64,000 nucleotides of DNA from Pseudomonas cuatrocienegasensis (GCF_900110925.1 NZ_FOFP01000010.1:1-64000); one strand, 5' to 3'; positions 44,028 to 53,904 are shown, numbered from the stretch's first letter. Numbers and translations: made by a program. Notes: generated by a model not told the origin, from the letters alone.

Positions 44028-44058
44028 AGTCTGAACCCTGCCATCGGGGCAAGGTCAA
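44028..44058 (-). promoter_or_regulatory. CueR-type promoter of copZ
   Basis: On the minus strand TTGACC (44053-44058), a 19-bp spacer with the dyad ACCTTGCCCC and GGCAGGGT, and CAGACT (44028-44033) follow. This is the CueR layout and it faces copZ 230 bp away. Confidence 0.75.
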
Positions 44059-44148
44059 GGCGTACAGTGGCAGCATTGCCAACCCTGACCGCTTGCCCCA
44101 ACGGGTGCAGTCGTCCACGCTCAGGGCAACTACCAGAGGAGCAACCCC

Positions 44149-44529
44149 ATGCGCCCTTACCTCGCTCTGCTCATTGGTCTGCTGGCATTGCCGGCCCAGG
44201 CCCTGCCACCCGCCACGCCCCAGGGCGATGGCTATGCCGTACTGATCATTTCCCGCGAGCGCCTGGAGGTAGCAACGCCCTGCGAGATCGGCCTGTACCT
44301 GCAGGATCAACTGGCCGGCCGCCTGCACCAGGGCCAATCGGTGTCCTTCAATCTGCCACCTGGCGAGGTGTCGCTGCGCATGAGCACCCTGGGCAGCGAC
44401 CGCTGCCAGCCTGGCATCAGCACCCCGGATAGCCAACGCATTAGCCTCACCGCCGGCGAAGTGCGGCGCTACCGGATTGCCCTGAGCACCGCAGGCTTGT
44501 ACCTGCTTGCGGCACCATCCAGCCAGTAG
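44149..44529 (+). CDS. Secreted small protein in the copper cluster
   Basis: The 126-residue protein has a signal peptide (YLALLIGLLALPAQA, cleavage after residue 18). The mature part has two cysteines (ATPCEIGL and SDRCQPG) that could form a disulfide, and a beta-rich sequence ending LLAAPSSQ. No family is recognised. It lies between the copZ and copA promoters, so is probably linked to copper. AGAGGAG precedes the ATG. Confidence 0.62.
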   Translation: MRPYLALLIGLLALPAQALPPATPQGDGYAVLIISRERLEVATPCEIGLYLQDQLAGRLHQGQSVSFNLPPGEVSLRMSTLGSDRCQPGISTPDSQRISLTAGEVRRYRIALSTAGLYLLAAPSSQ

Positions 44530-44683
44530 CAGGCCGTTGAAAAACGTAGGCGAGGCAGGCAAGACAAGGCAAAAACGGCCGAAAAAGCGGAGTTTACGAG
44601 TTGTAAATGAGCATTTTGAGACGCCGCGTCCCGGGCCGTTTTTAACGCAGTATTGCCAACGCAGGTAGTTTTTCAACAGCCTG
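44530..44683. repeat. CAGGCCGTTGAAAAAC inverted-repeat element, copy 2
   Basis: A 154-bp element with the ends of the copy at 36383. Its inner stem pairs AAAAACGGCC (44571-44580) with GGCCGTTTTT (44634-44643), different from copy 1 but still paired. It starts on the stop codon of the secreted protein and ends 7 bp before the copA promoter. Confidence 0.82.
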
Positions 44684-44689
44684 CAGCGC

Positions 44690-44720
44690 TTGACCTTGAC
44701 CCAGGGTCAAGGTTGATCCT
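44690..44720 (+). promoter_or_regulatory. CueR-type promoter of copA
   Basis: TTGACC, a 19-bp spacer containing the perfect dyad ACCTTGACC-CAG-GGTCAAGGT, and GATCCT, as in the copA promoters of other proteobacteria. The ATG of copA lies 28 bp downstream. Confidence 0.88.
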
Positions 44721-44747
44721 AAGCGCCTCATTACCCCGAGGTGCCCC

Positions 44748-47159
44748 ATGAGCGAACTCACGACCTTCGACCTGCCCATCCAGGGCATGACCTGTGCGGG
44801 CTGTGCCGGCCGTGTCGAGCGGGCACTGCGCCAAGTCGCCGGGGTCCACAGCGCCACGGTCAACCTGGCCAGCGAACGTGCCCGTATCGAGGCAGCTAGC
44901 GACGCCGGGCCGGCGCTGCTTGCCGCCGTCACGGGCGCCGGTTACCAGGTGCCGCTACAGCGCCTGGAACTGGCCATCGACGGCATGACCTGCGCCAGCT
45001 GCGCGGGGCGTATCGAGCGCGCACTGGAACACTTGCCGGGGGTACAGCGGGTCAGCGTCAACCTGGCCAGCGAACGCGCCCAGTTGAGCGTTGTCGATGG
45101 CTTCGACCCGCAACTGGCACGCCAGGCCGTGCAGCGCGCTGGCTACCAAGCGCGCAGCGTCGAAGATGCAACGGCGCCGCCCAGTAACGCGGCACGTCAG
45201 CTGAACCGCGAGCGCCTGCACGTCGGCCTGGCCCTGCTGCTCGCCCTACCCCTGGTGCTGCCCATGCTGCTTGCGCCCCTGGGCATCCACTGGATGCTGC
45301 CGGCCTGGGCGCAGTTCGCCCTGGCGACTCCGGTGCAGTTCATCCTCGGCGCGCGCTTTTATCTGGCTGCCTGGCGCGCGTTGCGGGCGGGGGCCGGGAA
45401 TATGGACCAACTGGTGGTCATCGGCACCAGCGCGGCCTATGGGCTGAGCCTGTATCAGTGGGCCACCGCCCACGCCGGGCACGCGCCGCACCTGTACTTC
45501 GAGGCCTCCAGCGTGATCATCGCGCTGATCCTGCTTGGCAAATACCTGGAAAGCCGCGCCAAACGCCAGACCACCAGCGCCATCCGCGCCCTGCAGGCAC
45601 TGCGCCCAGACCAGGCCGTGCGCCTGCGTGACGGCCAGGAAGAACAGGTGACGCTGGACCAATTGGCCCTTGGCGACACCCTGATCGTGCGCCCCGGCGA
45701 GCGTTTCCCGGTCGATGGCCGGGTGAGTGACGGCCACAGTCACGCCGATGAAGCGCTGATCAGCGGCGAAAGCCTGCCGCAACCCAAGCAACCCGGCGAC
45801 AGCGTCACCGCCGGGGCGATCAATGGCGAGGGCCGCTTGCTGATCGAAGCCACCGCCCTCGGTGCGGAAACCGTATTGGCGCGGATCATTCGCCTGGTCG
45901 AGGATGCCCAGGCAGCCAAGGCGCCGATCCAGAAGCTGGTCGACCGGGTCAGCCAGGTGTTCGTGCCCGTGGTCCTGCTGATTGCGCTGGCAACCCTGGT
46001 CGCCTGGCTGATGCTCGGCGCGCCGATGCAGGTGGCGCTGCTCAATGCCGTGGCGGTGCTGGTCATCGCCTGCCCCTGCGCCCTTGGCCTGGCCACGCCG
46101 ACCGCGATTATGGCTGGCACCGGTGTGGCGGCGCGCTACGGCATCCTGATCAAGGATGCCAGCGCCCTGGAAACCGCCCACGGCGTGACCCAGGTGGCGT
46201 TCGACAAGACCGGCACCCTCACCGCCGGCACGCCGAGCGTGGTCCATCAGCAAGCCCTGGACGGTGACGACGCGCGCCTGCTGTACCTGGCCGGCGCCCT
46301 GCAGCGCGGCAGCGAGCACCCCCTGGCCCAGGCAGTGCTCGCTGCCTGCGCCGCCCGCGACCTGACCCCGCAGGCTGCCGAAGCCAGCCAGGCCCTGCCC
46401 GGTCGCGGCATTCGCGGCACACTCGAAGGGCGCGAACTCAACCTGGGCAATCAGCGCCTGCTGGAGGACCTTGGCCTGCAGCCCGGCGCCCTGGCCGAGT
46501 CGGCCCGTGCCTGGGAGGCCGAGGGGCGCACCCTGGCCTGGCTGATCGAAGCGGCGCCCACGCCCCAGGTGATCGGCCTGCTGGCCTTTGGCGACAGCCT
46601 CAAGCCCAGCGCCCAGGCGGCGGTGGCACAACTCAGGGCGCGTGGCATCAGCAGCCACCTGATCAGCGGCGACAACCGCGGCAGCGCCGAGGCCGTGGGC
46701 CGTGCCCTGGGCATCCAGGCGGTGCACGCCAACGTGCTGCCGGCCGACAAGGCGCGGCTGATCGCCGAACTGCGTCAGAACGGTTTGGTGGCGATGGTTG
46801 GCGATGGCATCAACGACGCCCCGGCCCTGGCCGCCGCCGATATCGGCATCGCCATGGGCAGCGGCACCGACGTGGCGATGCAGGCGGCGGGCATCACCCT
46901 GATGCGCGGCGACCCGGCCCTGGTGCCAGCCGCCCTGGACATCAGCCGACGCACCTACGCGAAGATCCGCCAGAACCTGTTCTGGGCCTTCGTCTATAAC
47001 CTGATCGGCATCCCCCTGGCCGCCGTCGGCCTGCTCAACCCGATGCTCGCCGGCGCTGCCATGGCGCTGTCCAGCGTCTGCGTGGTGAGCAACGCGCTGC
47101 TGCTCAACACCTGGCGCCCGGCGTCCGACTCAGCCACCAGCCCCGAGGAGCGCCCATGA
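44748..47159 (+). CDS. copA: Cu(I)-exporting P1B-type ATPase CopA
   Basis: The 803-residue pump exports Cu(I) from cytoplasm to periplasm. Two N-terminal HMA domains carry [15 protein letters not shown] (residues 14-19) and [15 protein letters not shown] (residues 80-86). The membrane copper site is CPC in [16 protein letters not shown] near residue 440, the phosphorylation motif DKTGTLTAG near 486, and ATP/hinge motifs [10 protein letters not shown] near 685. Eight TM segments are expected. The promoter is CueR-type, and cueR is the next gene with a 4-bp overlap. Confidence 0.93.
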   Translation: MSELTTFDLPIQGMTCAGCAGRVERALRQVAGVHSATVNLASERARIEAASDAGPALLAAVTGAGYQVPLQRLELAIDGMTCASCAGRIERALEHLPGVQRVSVNLASERAQLSVVDGFDPQLARQAVQRAGYQARSVEDATAPPSNAARQLNRERLHVGLALLLALPLVLPMLLAPLGIHWMLPAWAQFALATPVQFILGARFYLAAWRALRAGAGNMDQLVVIGTSAAYGLSLYQWATAHAGHAPHLYFEASSVIIALILLGKYLESRAKRQTTSAIRALQALRPDQAVRLRDGQEEQVTLDQLALGDTLIVRPGERFPVDGRVSDGHSHADEALISGESLPQPKQPGDSVTAGAINGEGRLLIEATALGAETVLARIIRLVEDAQAAKAPIQKLVDRVSQVFVPVVLLIALATLVAWLMLGAPMQVALLNAVAVLVIACPCALGLATPTAIMAGTGVAARYGILIKDASALETAHGVTQVAFDKTGTLTAGTPSVVHQQALDGDDARLLYLAGALQRGSEHPLAQAVLAACAARDLTPQAAEASQALPGRGIRGTLEGRELNLGNQRLLEDLGLQPGALAESARAWEAEGRTLAWLIEAAPTPQVIGLLAFGDSLKPSAQAAVAQLRARGISSHLISGDNRGSAEAVGRALGIQAVHANVLPADKARLIAELRQNGLVAMVGDGINDAPALAAADIGIAMGSGTDVAMQAAGITLMRGDPALVPAALDISRRTYAKIRQNLFWAFVYNLIGIPLAAVGLLNPMLAGAAMALSSVCVVSNALLLNTWRPASDSATSPEERP

Positions 47160-47566
47160 ATATCGGTCAAGCCGCGCTGAAAACGGGTCTTAGTGCGAAG
47201 ATGATTCGCTACTACGAGCGCATCGACCTGCTGCCTGCCGCCGGCCGAACAGACAGCGGCTACCGCCAGTACAGCAGCCAGGACCTGCATCGACTGGCCT
47301 TTATCAAACGCTCACGGGACCTGGGCTTCTCCCTGGCCGAAGTCAGCCAGTTGCTCACCCTGTGGCAGGACCGCCAACGCGCCAGCGCCGACGTCAAAGC
47401 CCTGGCTGCCGCACATATCAGCGAGCTGGAACGCAAGATCAGCGAACTGAGCGGCCTGCGCGACACACTCAAGGAGCTGATGGACAACTGCCAGGGCAAC
47501 GAGCGCCCGGACTGTCCGATTCTCAAAGACCTGGAGTCTGGCGGATGTGTGAACCGTCCCGCATAG
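47156..47566 (+). CDS. cueR: MerR-family copper regulator CueR
   Basis: The 136-residue protein starts [20 protein letters not shown]. It has a MerR winged helix, a dimer helix ([20 protein letters not shown]) and a C-terminal CxxxxxxxxC ([14 protein letters not shown]), the CueR Cu(I)-binding cysteines spaced by about 8. It activates copA and probably copZ. The start overlaps the copA stop (ATGA). The gene is located downstream of copA, so positive feedback is likely. Its TAG stop coincides with a TAGGGTGGAT repeat end. Confidence 0.9.
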   Translation: MNIGQAALKTGLSAKMIRYYERIDLLPAAGRTDSGYRQYSSQDLHRLAFIKRSRDLGFSLAEVSQLLTLWQDRQRASADVKALAAAHISELERKISELSGLRDTLKELMDNCQGNERPDCPILKDLESGGCVNRPA

Positions 47567-47620
47567 GGTGGATAACACCTCCCCCATCCGCCCGATGCGC
47601 CGCCCTTGGCGGATGAAAAA
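47563..47620. repeat. Remnant of a GTAGGGTGGA repeat
   Basis: CATAGGGTGGATAAC and GGCGGATGAAAAAAG are the arms of a decayed inverted repeat between cueR and the HAD gene. Low similarity. Confidence 0.4.
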
Positions 47621-47631
47621 AGCAGCGCTTT

Positions 47632-48234
47632 CTACAACGCCTGTTGCAGCGCCCAACAGTCCACAGCGAAATGATCAGTCAGCGCCGGCCAGGGATTGTC
47701 CGGCAGGTTGACCAACACACTGCAGGCGCCTGCGGCGCGGGCGCATTCCAGATCGAAGCGATAATCGCCGACCATCACCAGCTCGTGCGGCGCAACCTGC
47801 CAGGCGTCGGCCAGGTGCAGCAGGCCGTCGGGCGCGGGTTTGGGGGCAGCTTCATCGCGCCCAAGCACATAGGCTGAGGCAAAGCAGTCGTGTAGGCCGA
47901 TGGCCTGCAGCGTCAGCAGGGCCAGCGCGTGGGCATTGCGGGTCAGGATGCCGAGCTGGTGGCCACGCCCGGCCAGTTCGCGCACCAGCTCCACCGCACC
48001 GGGTGCCGCCTGGGAGGCCAGGGCCAGCTCGCGTTCATGCTCGAGCAGCCAGGCATGCTTGGCCGCGGCTTCGTCAGCCGGCAGCGCCGCCAGGTGGCCG
48101 AGGATGTCTTCATCGACAGGAATCTCCAGCGCCCGCTTGATCGCCTCGAAATCGTGGACAGCAATGGTCAGGGTGCCGTCCATGTCGAACACCCAGTGTT
48201 TACGCTGGGCCAGAGCCACAGACGCGCCCATCAT
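47632..48234 (-). CDS. HAD-family phosphatase
   Basis: The 200-residue protein carries HAD motifs: FDMDGTL (motif I, about residues 16-22), GILTRNA (motif II near 95), KPAPDGLLHL (motif III) and VGDYRFDLECARAA (motif IV near 155). The substrate is unknown, probably a phosphoglycolate-like or nucleotide monophosphate. The start overlaps the tesB stop (ATGATG gives two choices), so the pair is probably co-transcribed. Confidence 0.82.
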   Translation of the reverse strand: MMGASVALAQRKHWVFDMDGTLTIAVHDFEAIKRALEIPVDEDILGHLAALPADEAAAKHAWLLEHERELALASQAAPGAVELVRELAGRGHQLGILTRNAHALALLTLQAIGLHDCFASAYVLGRDEAAPKPAPDGLLHLADAWQVAPHELVMVGDYRFDLECARAAGACSVLVNLPDNPWPALTDHFAVDCWALQQAL

Positions 48235-49100
48235 TTCCAGTCCTCACGCATCCGGGTCAGCCCTTCCTGGGCCACCGAAGCGACCAGCTGCCCCTGACGG
48301 TTGAAAATGCTGCCGCGGGAGAAACCGCGGGCATTGCCGGCCCAGGGGCTGTCCATGGCGTACAGCAGCCAGTCGTCCATGCGCAGGTTGGCGTGGAACC
48401 ACAGGGCATGATCGAGGCTGGCGACCTGCATGAACTTCTGCCACACGGACACGCCGTGGGGCAGCATCGAGGTGGTCAGCAGGTTGAAGTCGCTGGCATA
48501 ACCCAGCAGGTATTTGTGCAATTGCGGATCATCCGGCAACTCGCCCGCCGCACGGAACCAGACGTACTTGACCGGCTCGCAAGGCTCGGGCGCAAAGGGG
48601 TTACCAACGGTCACCGGGCGGATCTCGATCGGTTTGTCGCTCACCGCCCGCTCGCGCATGCGCTCAGGCAAGGAGTCGGCCACCAGGCGCACCAGCTCGG
48701 TTTCCGACTTGAGCCCTTCGGGGCCGGGCACATCGGGCATGCCCAACTGATGCTGGAAACCCTCCTCGTCGTACTGAAAGGACGCACTGCAGGTGAAGAT
48801 CGGCTTGCCCTTCTGCACCGCCGTCACCCGCCGCGTGCTGAAGCTGCCGCCGTCGCGCACCCGGTCGACGTGATAGACCACCGGCAAGCCCGCATCGCCC
48901 GGACGCAGGAAGTAACCGTGCAGCGAATGCACATGGCGCTCGGGCTCAACCGTCTGGCAGGCCGCCGAGACGCACTGGCCCAGCACCTGCCCGCCGAACA
49001 GCTGACGAAAACCCAGGTCCTGGCTGACGCCGCGAAAGAGGTTTTCCTCAATGGCTTCCAGGCTCAACAAGGCCACCAGCTCATCCAGTACCTGACTCAT
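48231..49100 (-). CDS. tesB: Acyl-CoA thioesterase II
   Basis: The 289-residue protein has the double hot-dog fold of TesB. Motifs include RQLFGGQVLGQCVSAACQTV, HSLHGYFLRPGDAGLPVVYH, DGGSFSTRRVTAVQKGKPIF, and the C-terminal HALWFHANLRMDDWLLYAMD (catalytic Asp and Gln/Thr), SPWAGNARGFSRGSIFNRQG. It hydrolyses medium- and long-chain acyl-CoA to free acid and CoA. The length equals the usual 285-290 residues. Confidence 0.9.
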   Translation of the reverse strand: MSQVLDELVALLSLEAIEENLFRGVSQDLGFRQLFGGQVLGQCVSAACQTVEPERHVHSLHGYFLRPGDAGLPVVYHVDRVRDGGSFSTRRVTAVQKGKPIFTCSASFQYDEEGFQHQLGMPDVPGPEGLKSETELVRLVADSLPERMRERAVSDKPIEIRPVTVGNPFAPEPCEPVKYVWFRAAGELPDDPQLHKYLLGYASDFNLLTTSMLPHGVSVWQKFMQVASLDHALWFHANLRMDDWLLYAMDSPWAGNARGFSRGSIFNRQGQLVASVAQEGLTRMREDWK

Positions 49101-49353
49101 CTGTGTTCTCTCCTCACGCCGGCTCACGGCCGATCTCAAAACGGGTGCACGCAAAAAACCTAGTGTCGCGGCATATAGGCTCTGCCGCTATCTCGTAGGA
49201 GCGAATTTATTCGCGATTGACCTTAAAGCTCCAACCGTGTCGTGGCTTAAGTGCAACGCCGCTCCCACGCGCCGATATTTCAGGATCGACTAGTGTAAGG
49301 CCAGACAGCAACGCCGGGAGGCTTGAGTCAGTGCTGTAGTGACGGTAATACTC
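49101..49353. other. Gap upstream of tesB with one REP
   Basis: No gene. It contains a REP (49196-49219) and a weakly matching right arm (CGCTCCCACG). Confidence 0.5.
49196..49219 (+). repeat. Single REP, GTAGGAGCGAA class
   Basis: GTAGGAGCGAATTTATTCGC and GATT. Confidence 0.7.
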
Positions 49354-49619
49354 AGGGTCTGTTGACGTTTCGTTCGCGGCCGCGCCGGAGCCAGTTTTAA
49401 CGCGAGGCAAGGCACGAGATGCGAAATTTAGCTGGCTAAATGAGTCATCGAGAAACGCTGCATCGCGCTAAAACTGGCCCGGCCCTACGGGTTGCGCGCA
49501 AAATCTCGCCATGCGGTGTTGGAGGACTTGGCAAGGGAACACCATTACCGGCGCCCTCCGCCTTGCCTGGCGAGATTTTTCGCGGCAACGCGGCTTGCGA
49601 CGAAACGTCAACAGACCCT
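49354..49619 (+). repeat. Three-stem structured repeat (element A)
   Basis: A 266-bp element. Outer stem: AGGGTCTGTTGACGTTTCGT (49354-49373) with its perfect complement (49600-49619). Middle stem: GCCAGTTTTAACGCG (49390-49404) with CGCGCTAAAACTGGC (49464-49478). Third stem: GCGCAAAATCTCGCC (49496-49510) with GGCGAGATTTTTCGC (49569-49583). Loop sequences such as GAGGCAAGGC, CCCGGCCCTACGGGTTGCGC and GGACTTGGCAAGGG match element B. It ends 26 bp before the ATG of the HDAC-like gene. Confidence 0.87.
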
Positions 49620-49645
49620 CGCGCCGCCCTCGGAGCCCCATCGCC

Positions 49646-50566
49646 ATGCGCCTGCCCCTCGTCTACCACGACGACTACAGCCCGCCCTTCCCTGCTAACC
49701 ATCGCTTCCCCATGGAGAAGTTTCGTCTGTTGCACGCGCACCTGCTGGCCAGTGGCGTGGCGGATGATGCGACGCTGCTGCGCCCCGATTGCTGCCCGGC
49801 GGAGATTCTCGCCCTGGCCCACTGCCCTGAGTACGTGGCGCGCTATATGGAAGGCGCCCTGCCCCACGCCGACCAGCGCCGCCTTGGCCTGCCCTGGAGC
49901 GAGTCCCTGGCCCGGCGCACGGTGCGCGCGGTGGGCGGCTCGCTGCTGGCCGCCGAACAGGCGCTGCAACACGGCCTGGCCTGCCACCTGGCCGGCGGCA
50001 CCCACCATGCCCACTATGATTTTCCGGCGGGCTTTTGCATCTTCAACGACCTCGCCGTAATCAGCCGCTACCTGCTGGCCAGCGGCCGGGTGCAGCGCGT
50101 GCTGATCTTCGACTGTGACGTGCACCAGGGCGATGGCACCGCGCGCATCCTTGCCGATACGCCGGAGGCGATCACCGTATCGCTGCACTGCGAGAAGAAC
50201 TTCCCCGCGCGCAAGGCCGAGAGCGACTGGGATATCCCGCTGCCCATGGGCCTGGGCGATGACGACTACCTCAAGGTGGTGGACGATGCGCTCAACTACC
50301 TGCTGCCGCTGTACCAGCCCGACCTGGTGCTCTACGACGCCGGCGTCGACGTACACAAGGACGACGCCCTCGGCTACCTGCAACTGACCGACACCGGTCT
50401 GGCCCGCCGCGACCGCGCCGTGATCGAGCACTGCCTGGGCCGCGACATCCCGGTGGTCGGTGTGATCGGTGGCGGCTACGACAAGGATCGCGCCCTGCTC
50501 GCCCGCCGTCACGGCATCCTGCACCACAGCGCGGCCGCCATCTGGGCTGAGCGCGGCCTCGGCTAA
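49646..50566 (+). CDS. Histone deacetylase-like amidohydrolase
   Basis: The 306-residue protein has arginase/deacetylase fold motifs: HDDYSPPFPANHRFPMEKF, AGGTHHAHYDFPAGFCIFND (catalytic His pair near residue 120), IFDCDVHQGDGTARIL (zinc ligands), LYDAGVDVHKDDALGYL and GVIGGGYDKD. It belongs to the class of bacterial HDAC homologues that deacetylate small acetylated amines or acetylpolyamines; the substrate is not deducible. It starts 26 bp after element A. Confidence 0.88.
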   Translation: MRLPLVYHDDYSPPFPANHRFPMEKFRLLHAHLLASGVADDATLLRPDCCPAEILALAHCPEYVARYMEGALPHADQRRLGLPWSESLARRTVRAVGGSLLAAEQALQHGLACHLAGGTHHAHYDFPAGFCIFNDLAVISRYLLASGRVQRVLIFDCDVHQGDGTARILADTPEAITVSLHCEKNFPARKAESDWDIPLPMGLGDDDYLKVVDDALNYLLPLYQPDLVLYDAGVDVHKDDALGYLQLTDTGLARRDRAVIEHCLGRDIPVVGVIGGGYDKDRALLARRHGILHHSAAAIWAERGLG

Positions 50567-50659
50567 ACGCAAAACTGTATATCCATACAGATAAAACTTG
50601 CCGCACGGCCTCATGCTGCGCATGCTATGCCCTTGTCGACCCACCCGGTACACCGCGCC

Positions 50660-52597
50660 ATGCGCCTGTTTCTCTGCGAAAAGCCTTCCCAGGCCAAGGA
50701 CATCGCCCAGGTCCTCGGCGCCCGCCGGCGCGGTGATGGCTGCTGGCTGGGCGATGGCGTGACGGTGACCTGGTGCATTGGTCACCTGCTCGAAACCGCC
50801 CCGCCGGATGCCTATGACGCGCGTTACAAACGCTGGGTGCTGGCCGACCTGCCGATCATCCCGGCGCAATGGAAGATGCAGGTCAAAGGTAAGACCGCCA
50901 GCCAGTTCAAGGCGGTCAAGCGCCTGCTGGGCGAGGCCCGGGAGCTGGTGATCGCCACCGACGCCGACCGCGAAGGCGAGATGATCGCCCGCGAGCTGGT
51001 CGAGCACTGCCGCTACCGCGGGCCGGTGCAGCGTCTGTGGTTGTCGGCCCTCGACGACGCCTCAATCCGCAAGGCGCTGGCCGCGCTCAAGCCCGGCGCA
51101 GAAACCTTCAGCCTGTACCACTCGGCCCTGGGCCGTTCGCGGGCCGACTGGCTGATCGGCATGAACATGAGCCGGCTGTTCACCCTGCTCGGCCGCCAGG
51201 CCGGCTACCAGGGCGTGTTGCCGGTGGGCCGCGTACAAACGCCGACCCTGCGCCTGGTGGTCGACCGTGACCGCAGCATTGCCGACTTCGTGCCCAGCGC
51301 CTACTGGGCCATCGAAGTGCAGTTGCAGGCCGAGGGCCAGGCCTTCGCCGCCCAGTGGCGCGCGCCCGAGGCGCACTGTGACGAGCAGGGCCGCTGCATC
51401 AACCAGGCCCAGGCGCAACAAGCCGCCGAGGCCCTGCGCGACGCGCAACAGGCTCAGGTGCGCCAGTGCAAGACTGAACGCGTGCGTGAAGGCGCGCCGC
51501 TGCCGTTCGACCTCGGCACGCTGCAGGAGGTCTGCTCCAAGCGCCTCGGTATGGGCGCCCAGGAAACCCTCGACACCGCCCAGGCGCTGTACGAGACGCA
51601 CAAGCTGATCACCTACCCGCGCAGCGACTGCGGCTACCTGCCGCTGAGCCAGCACGCAGACGCGGCGGCTATTCTCGCCACCCTACAGCGCGCCGACAGC
51701 AGCCTGGCCGCACTTACGCCGCACCTGGATGCGACGCGCCGCTCACGCGCCTGGAACGACGCCAAAGTCAGTGCGCACCACGGCATTATCCCCACCGCCG
51801 TGACGGCCGACCTGGCGCGCCTGGGCAGCCAGCAGCGCGCGGTCTACAGCCTGATCCGCGCGCGTTACCTGGCGCAGTTTCTCCCTGACCACGCCTACGA
51901 CCGTACCCAGGTCGACCTCGACTGCGCCGGCCAGGCCCTGCGCGCCAGTGGCAAGGTGGTGGTCGAGGCCGGCTGGAAGCGCGCCCTGCCCGAAGCGCTC
52001 AAGGCCGCCAGCCAGGACCAGGCAGCAGCGCCACAACCCTTGCCGGCGCTGCACCAGGGCCAGCACTGCGATGTATTGGCGGTCGAACTCAAAGACCTCT
52101 GGACCCAGCCGCCCAAGCCATTCACCGAGGGCGATCTGATCAAGGCGATGAAGAACGTCGCACGCCTGGTCGAAGACCCGCGCCTCAAGCAGAAACTCAA
52201 GGACACCACCGGCATCGGCACCGAAGCCACCCGCGCCGGGATCATCAAGGGCCTGCTTGACCGTGGCTACCTGACTAAACGCGGCAAGGCGCTGTGCGCC
52301 AGCTCGGCCGCTTTCAGCCTGATCGACGCGGTGCCCAGGGCCATCGCCGACCCCGGCACCACGGCGATCTGGGAGCAGGCACTGGACATGGTGCAAAGCG
52401 GCGAAATGAGCCTGGAGACCTTTGTCAGCAAGCAGTCCGCCTGGCTGAGCAAGCAGGTCGAGCGCTGCCGTGGCCTGCACCTGAACATCAGTGCCGGTCC
52501 TGCCGCTACCGGCAAACCAGCCTGGCAGAAGAAACGCCGCAGCAGCGGCCGAGCCGCCCAGGGAAAACGTAAGGCCCCGCGCAAAAGCGCACCCTGA
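50660..52597 (+). CDS. topB: DNA topoisomerase III
   Basis: The 645-residue type IA topoisomerase relaxes negative supercoils and decatenates. MRLFLCEKPSQAKDIAQVLG starts the Toprim domain, with DADREGEMIARELVEHC near residue 100. The active-site tyrosine is in LITYPRSDCGYLPLSQHA near residue 321. GIGTEATRAGIIKGLLDRGY near 510 is a conserved stretch. It ends in a basic tail (GRAAQGKRKAPRKSAP) without zinc fingers. The ATG at 50660 is chosen because MRLFLCEKPSQ is the family start. Confidence 0.92.
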   Translation: MRLFLCEKPSQAKDIAQVLGARRRGDGCWLGDGVTVTWCIGHLLETAPPDAYDARYKRWVLADLPIIPAQWKMQVKGKTASQFKAVKRLLGEARELVIATDADREGEMIARELVEHCRYRGPVQRLWLSALDDASIRKALAALKPGAETFSLYHSALGRSRADWLIGMNMSRLFTLLGRQAGYQGVLPVGRVQTPTLRLVVDRDRSIADFVPSAYWAIEVQLQAEGQAFAAQWRAPEAHCDEQGRCINQAQAQQAAEALRDAQQAQVRQCKTERVREGAPLPFDLGTLQEVCSKRLGMGAQETLDTAQALYETHKLITYPRSDCGYLPLSQHADAAAILATLQRADSSLAALTPHLDATRRSRAWNDAKVSAHHGIIPTAVTADLARLGSQQRAVYSLIRARYLAQFLPDHAYDRTQVDLDCAGQALRASGKVVVEAGWKRALPEALKAASQDQAAAPQPLPALHQGQHCDVLAVELKDLWTQPPKPFTEGDLIKAMKNVARLVEDPRLKQKLKDTTGIGTEATRAGIIKGLLDRGYLTKRGKALCASSAAFSLIDAVPRAIADPGTTAIWEQALDMVQSGEMSLETFVSKQSAWLSKQVERCRGLHLNISAGPAATGKPAWQKKRRSSGRAAQGKRKAPRKSAP

Positions 52598-52656
52598 TCC
52601 ATAAGCCCCTGCGTGCTCGGGTAGAATGGCGTTTTTCGCCCAGATAGCCCGCCGCC

Positions 52657-53904
52657 ATGACCGCATCCGCCCGCCCATCCTCGCCCAACGTCGCCATTAT
52701 CGGCGCCGGCCCCAGCGGCCTGATGGCGGCAGAGATCCTCGCCAGTGCCGGGATTGCCGTGGACCTCTACGACGCCATGCCGTCGGTGGGCCGCAAGTTT
52801 CTCCTGGCCGGTGTCGGCGGTATGAACATCACCCACGCCGAAGACCGTGCGGCCTTTCTCGGCCGCTACCGCGAGCGTGAAGCGCAGATCACGGCCTTGC
52901 TCGACGGCTTCGACGCCACGGCCCTGCGCGAGTGGATTCATGGTTTGGGCATCGAGACCTTCGTCGGCAGTTCAGGGCGCGTATTCCCCCGCGATATGAA
53001 GGCCGCGCCGCTGCTGCGCGCCTGGCTCAAGCGTTTGCGCGAACAGGGCGTGCGTATCCACACCCGGCACCGCTGGCTCGGCTGGACAGACGACGGCGCG
53101 CTGCGCCTGGCCCACGCCGAGGGAGAATTGCACGCCCGCCCAAGCGCCACCCTGCTCGCCCTCGGCGGCGGCAGCTGGGCACGCCTGGGCTCGGACGGTG
53201 CCTGGGTACCGCTGCTGGCGCAGCGCGGGGTGAGCATCGCGCCGCTGCGCCCGAGCAACTGCGGCTTTGAGGTGCGCGCCTGGAGCCCGTATCTGCGTGA
53301 CAAATTCGCCGGTGCACCGCTGAAGAACGTCACCCTGCAATTGCCCGACGCCGCGCCGCGCCAGGGTGAATTCGTGCTCACCGCCCAGGGCGTCGAGGGC
53401 AGCCTGGTGTATGCGCTGTCCGCCGAGATCCGCCAGGCCATCGAGCGCGATGGCCACAGCACCCTGCACCTCGATCTGCAACCCCAGCGCAGCCTGGCCC
53501 AGGTGCAGCAGGCCCTGAGCAAAGCGCGCGGCGCTGCGTCGATGGCCAAGCACCTGCATCGCCAACTGGGCCTCGATGGCGTCAAGGCCGCGCTACTGCG
53601 CGAGTTGGCCGACCCGACGCACTTTGCCGACCCCGTCGATCTGGCGGCGGCGATCAAGGCGCTGCCGCTGACCCTAATCGCCACCCGGCCGCTGGATGAG
53701 GCGATCAGCAGCGCCGGCGGCGTGCCCTTCGAGCAGCTGGATGCACAGCTGATGCTGCGGGCGCTGCCTGGGGTGTTCTGCGCCGGCGAGATGCTCGACT
53801 GGGAGGCGCCCACTGGCGGCTACCTGCTCACCGCCTGCTTCGCCAGCGGCCGACGGGCCGCGCTGGGCATCCTCGCCAGGCTGTCGAATAAGCACGTCGT
53901 TTAA
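52657..53904 (+). CDS. HI0933-like flavoprotein (TIGR03862 type)
   Basis: The 415-residue protein has an N-terminal FAD-binding motif (VAIIGAGPSGLMAAEILASA, residues 12-31), VGRKFLLAGVGGMNITHAED, and the C-terminal FCAGEMLDWEAPTGGYLLTA with FAD-contacting residues. It belongs to the flavoprotein family TIGR03862 of unknown reaction. It has its own upstream region, including ATGGCGTTTTTCGCC. Confidence 0.83.
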   Translation: MTASARPSSPNVAIIGAGPSGLMAAEILASAGIAVDLYDAMPSVGRKFLLAGVGGMNITHAEDRAAFLGRYREREAQITALLDGFDATALREWIHGLGIETFVGSSGRVFPRDMKAAPLLRAWLKRLREQGVRIHTRHRWLGWTDDGALRLAHAEGELHARPSATLLALGGGSWARLGSDGAWVPLLAQRGVSIAPLRPSNCGFEVRAWSPYLRDKFAGAPLKNVTLQLPDAAPRQGEFVLTAQGVEGSLVYALSAEIRQAIERDGHSTLHLDLQPQRSLAQVQQALSKARGAASMAKHLHRQLGLDGVKAALLRELADPTHFADPVDLAAAIKALPLTLIATRPLDEAISSAGGVPFEQLDAQLMLRALPGVFCAGEMLDWEAPTGGYLLTACFASGRRAALGILARLSNKHVV

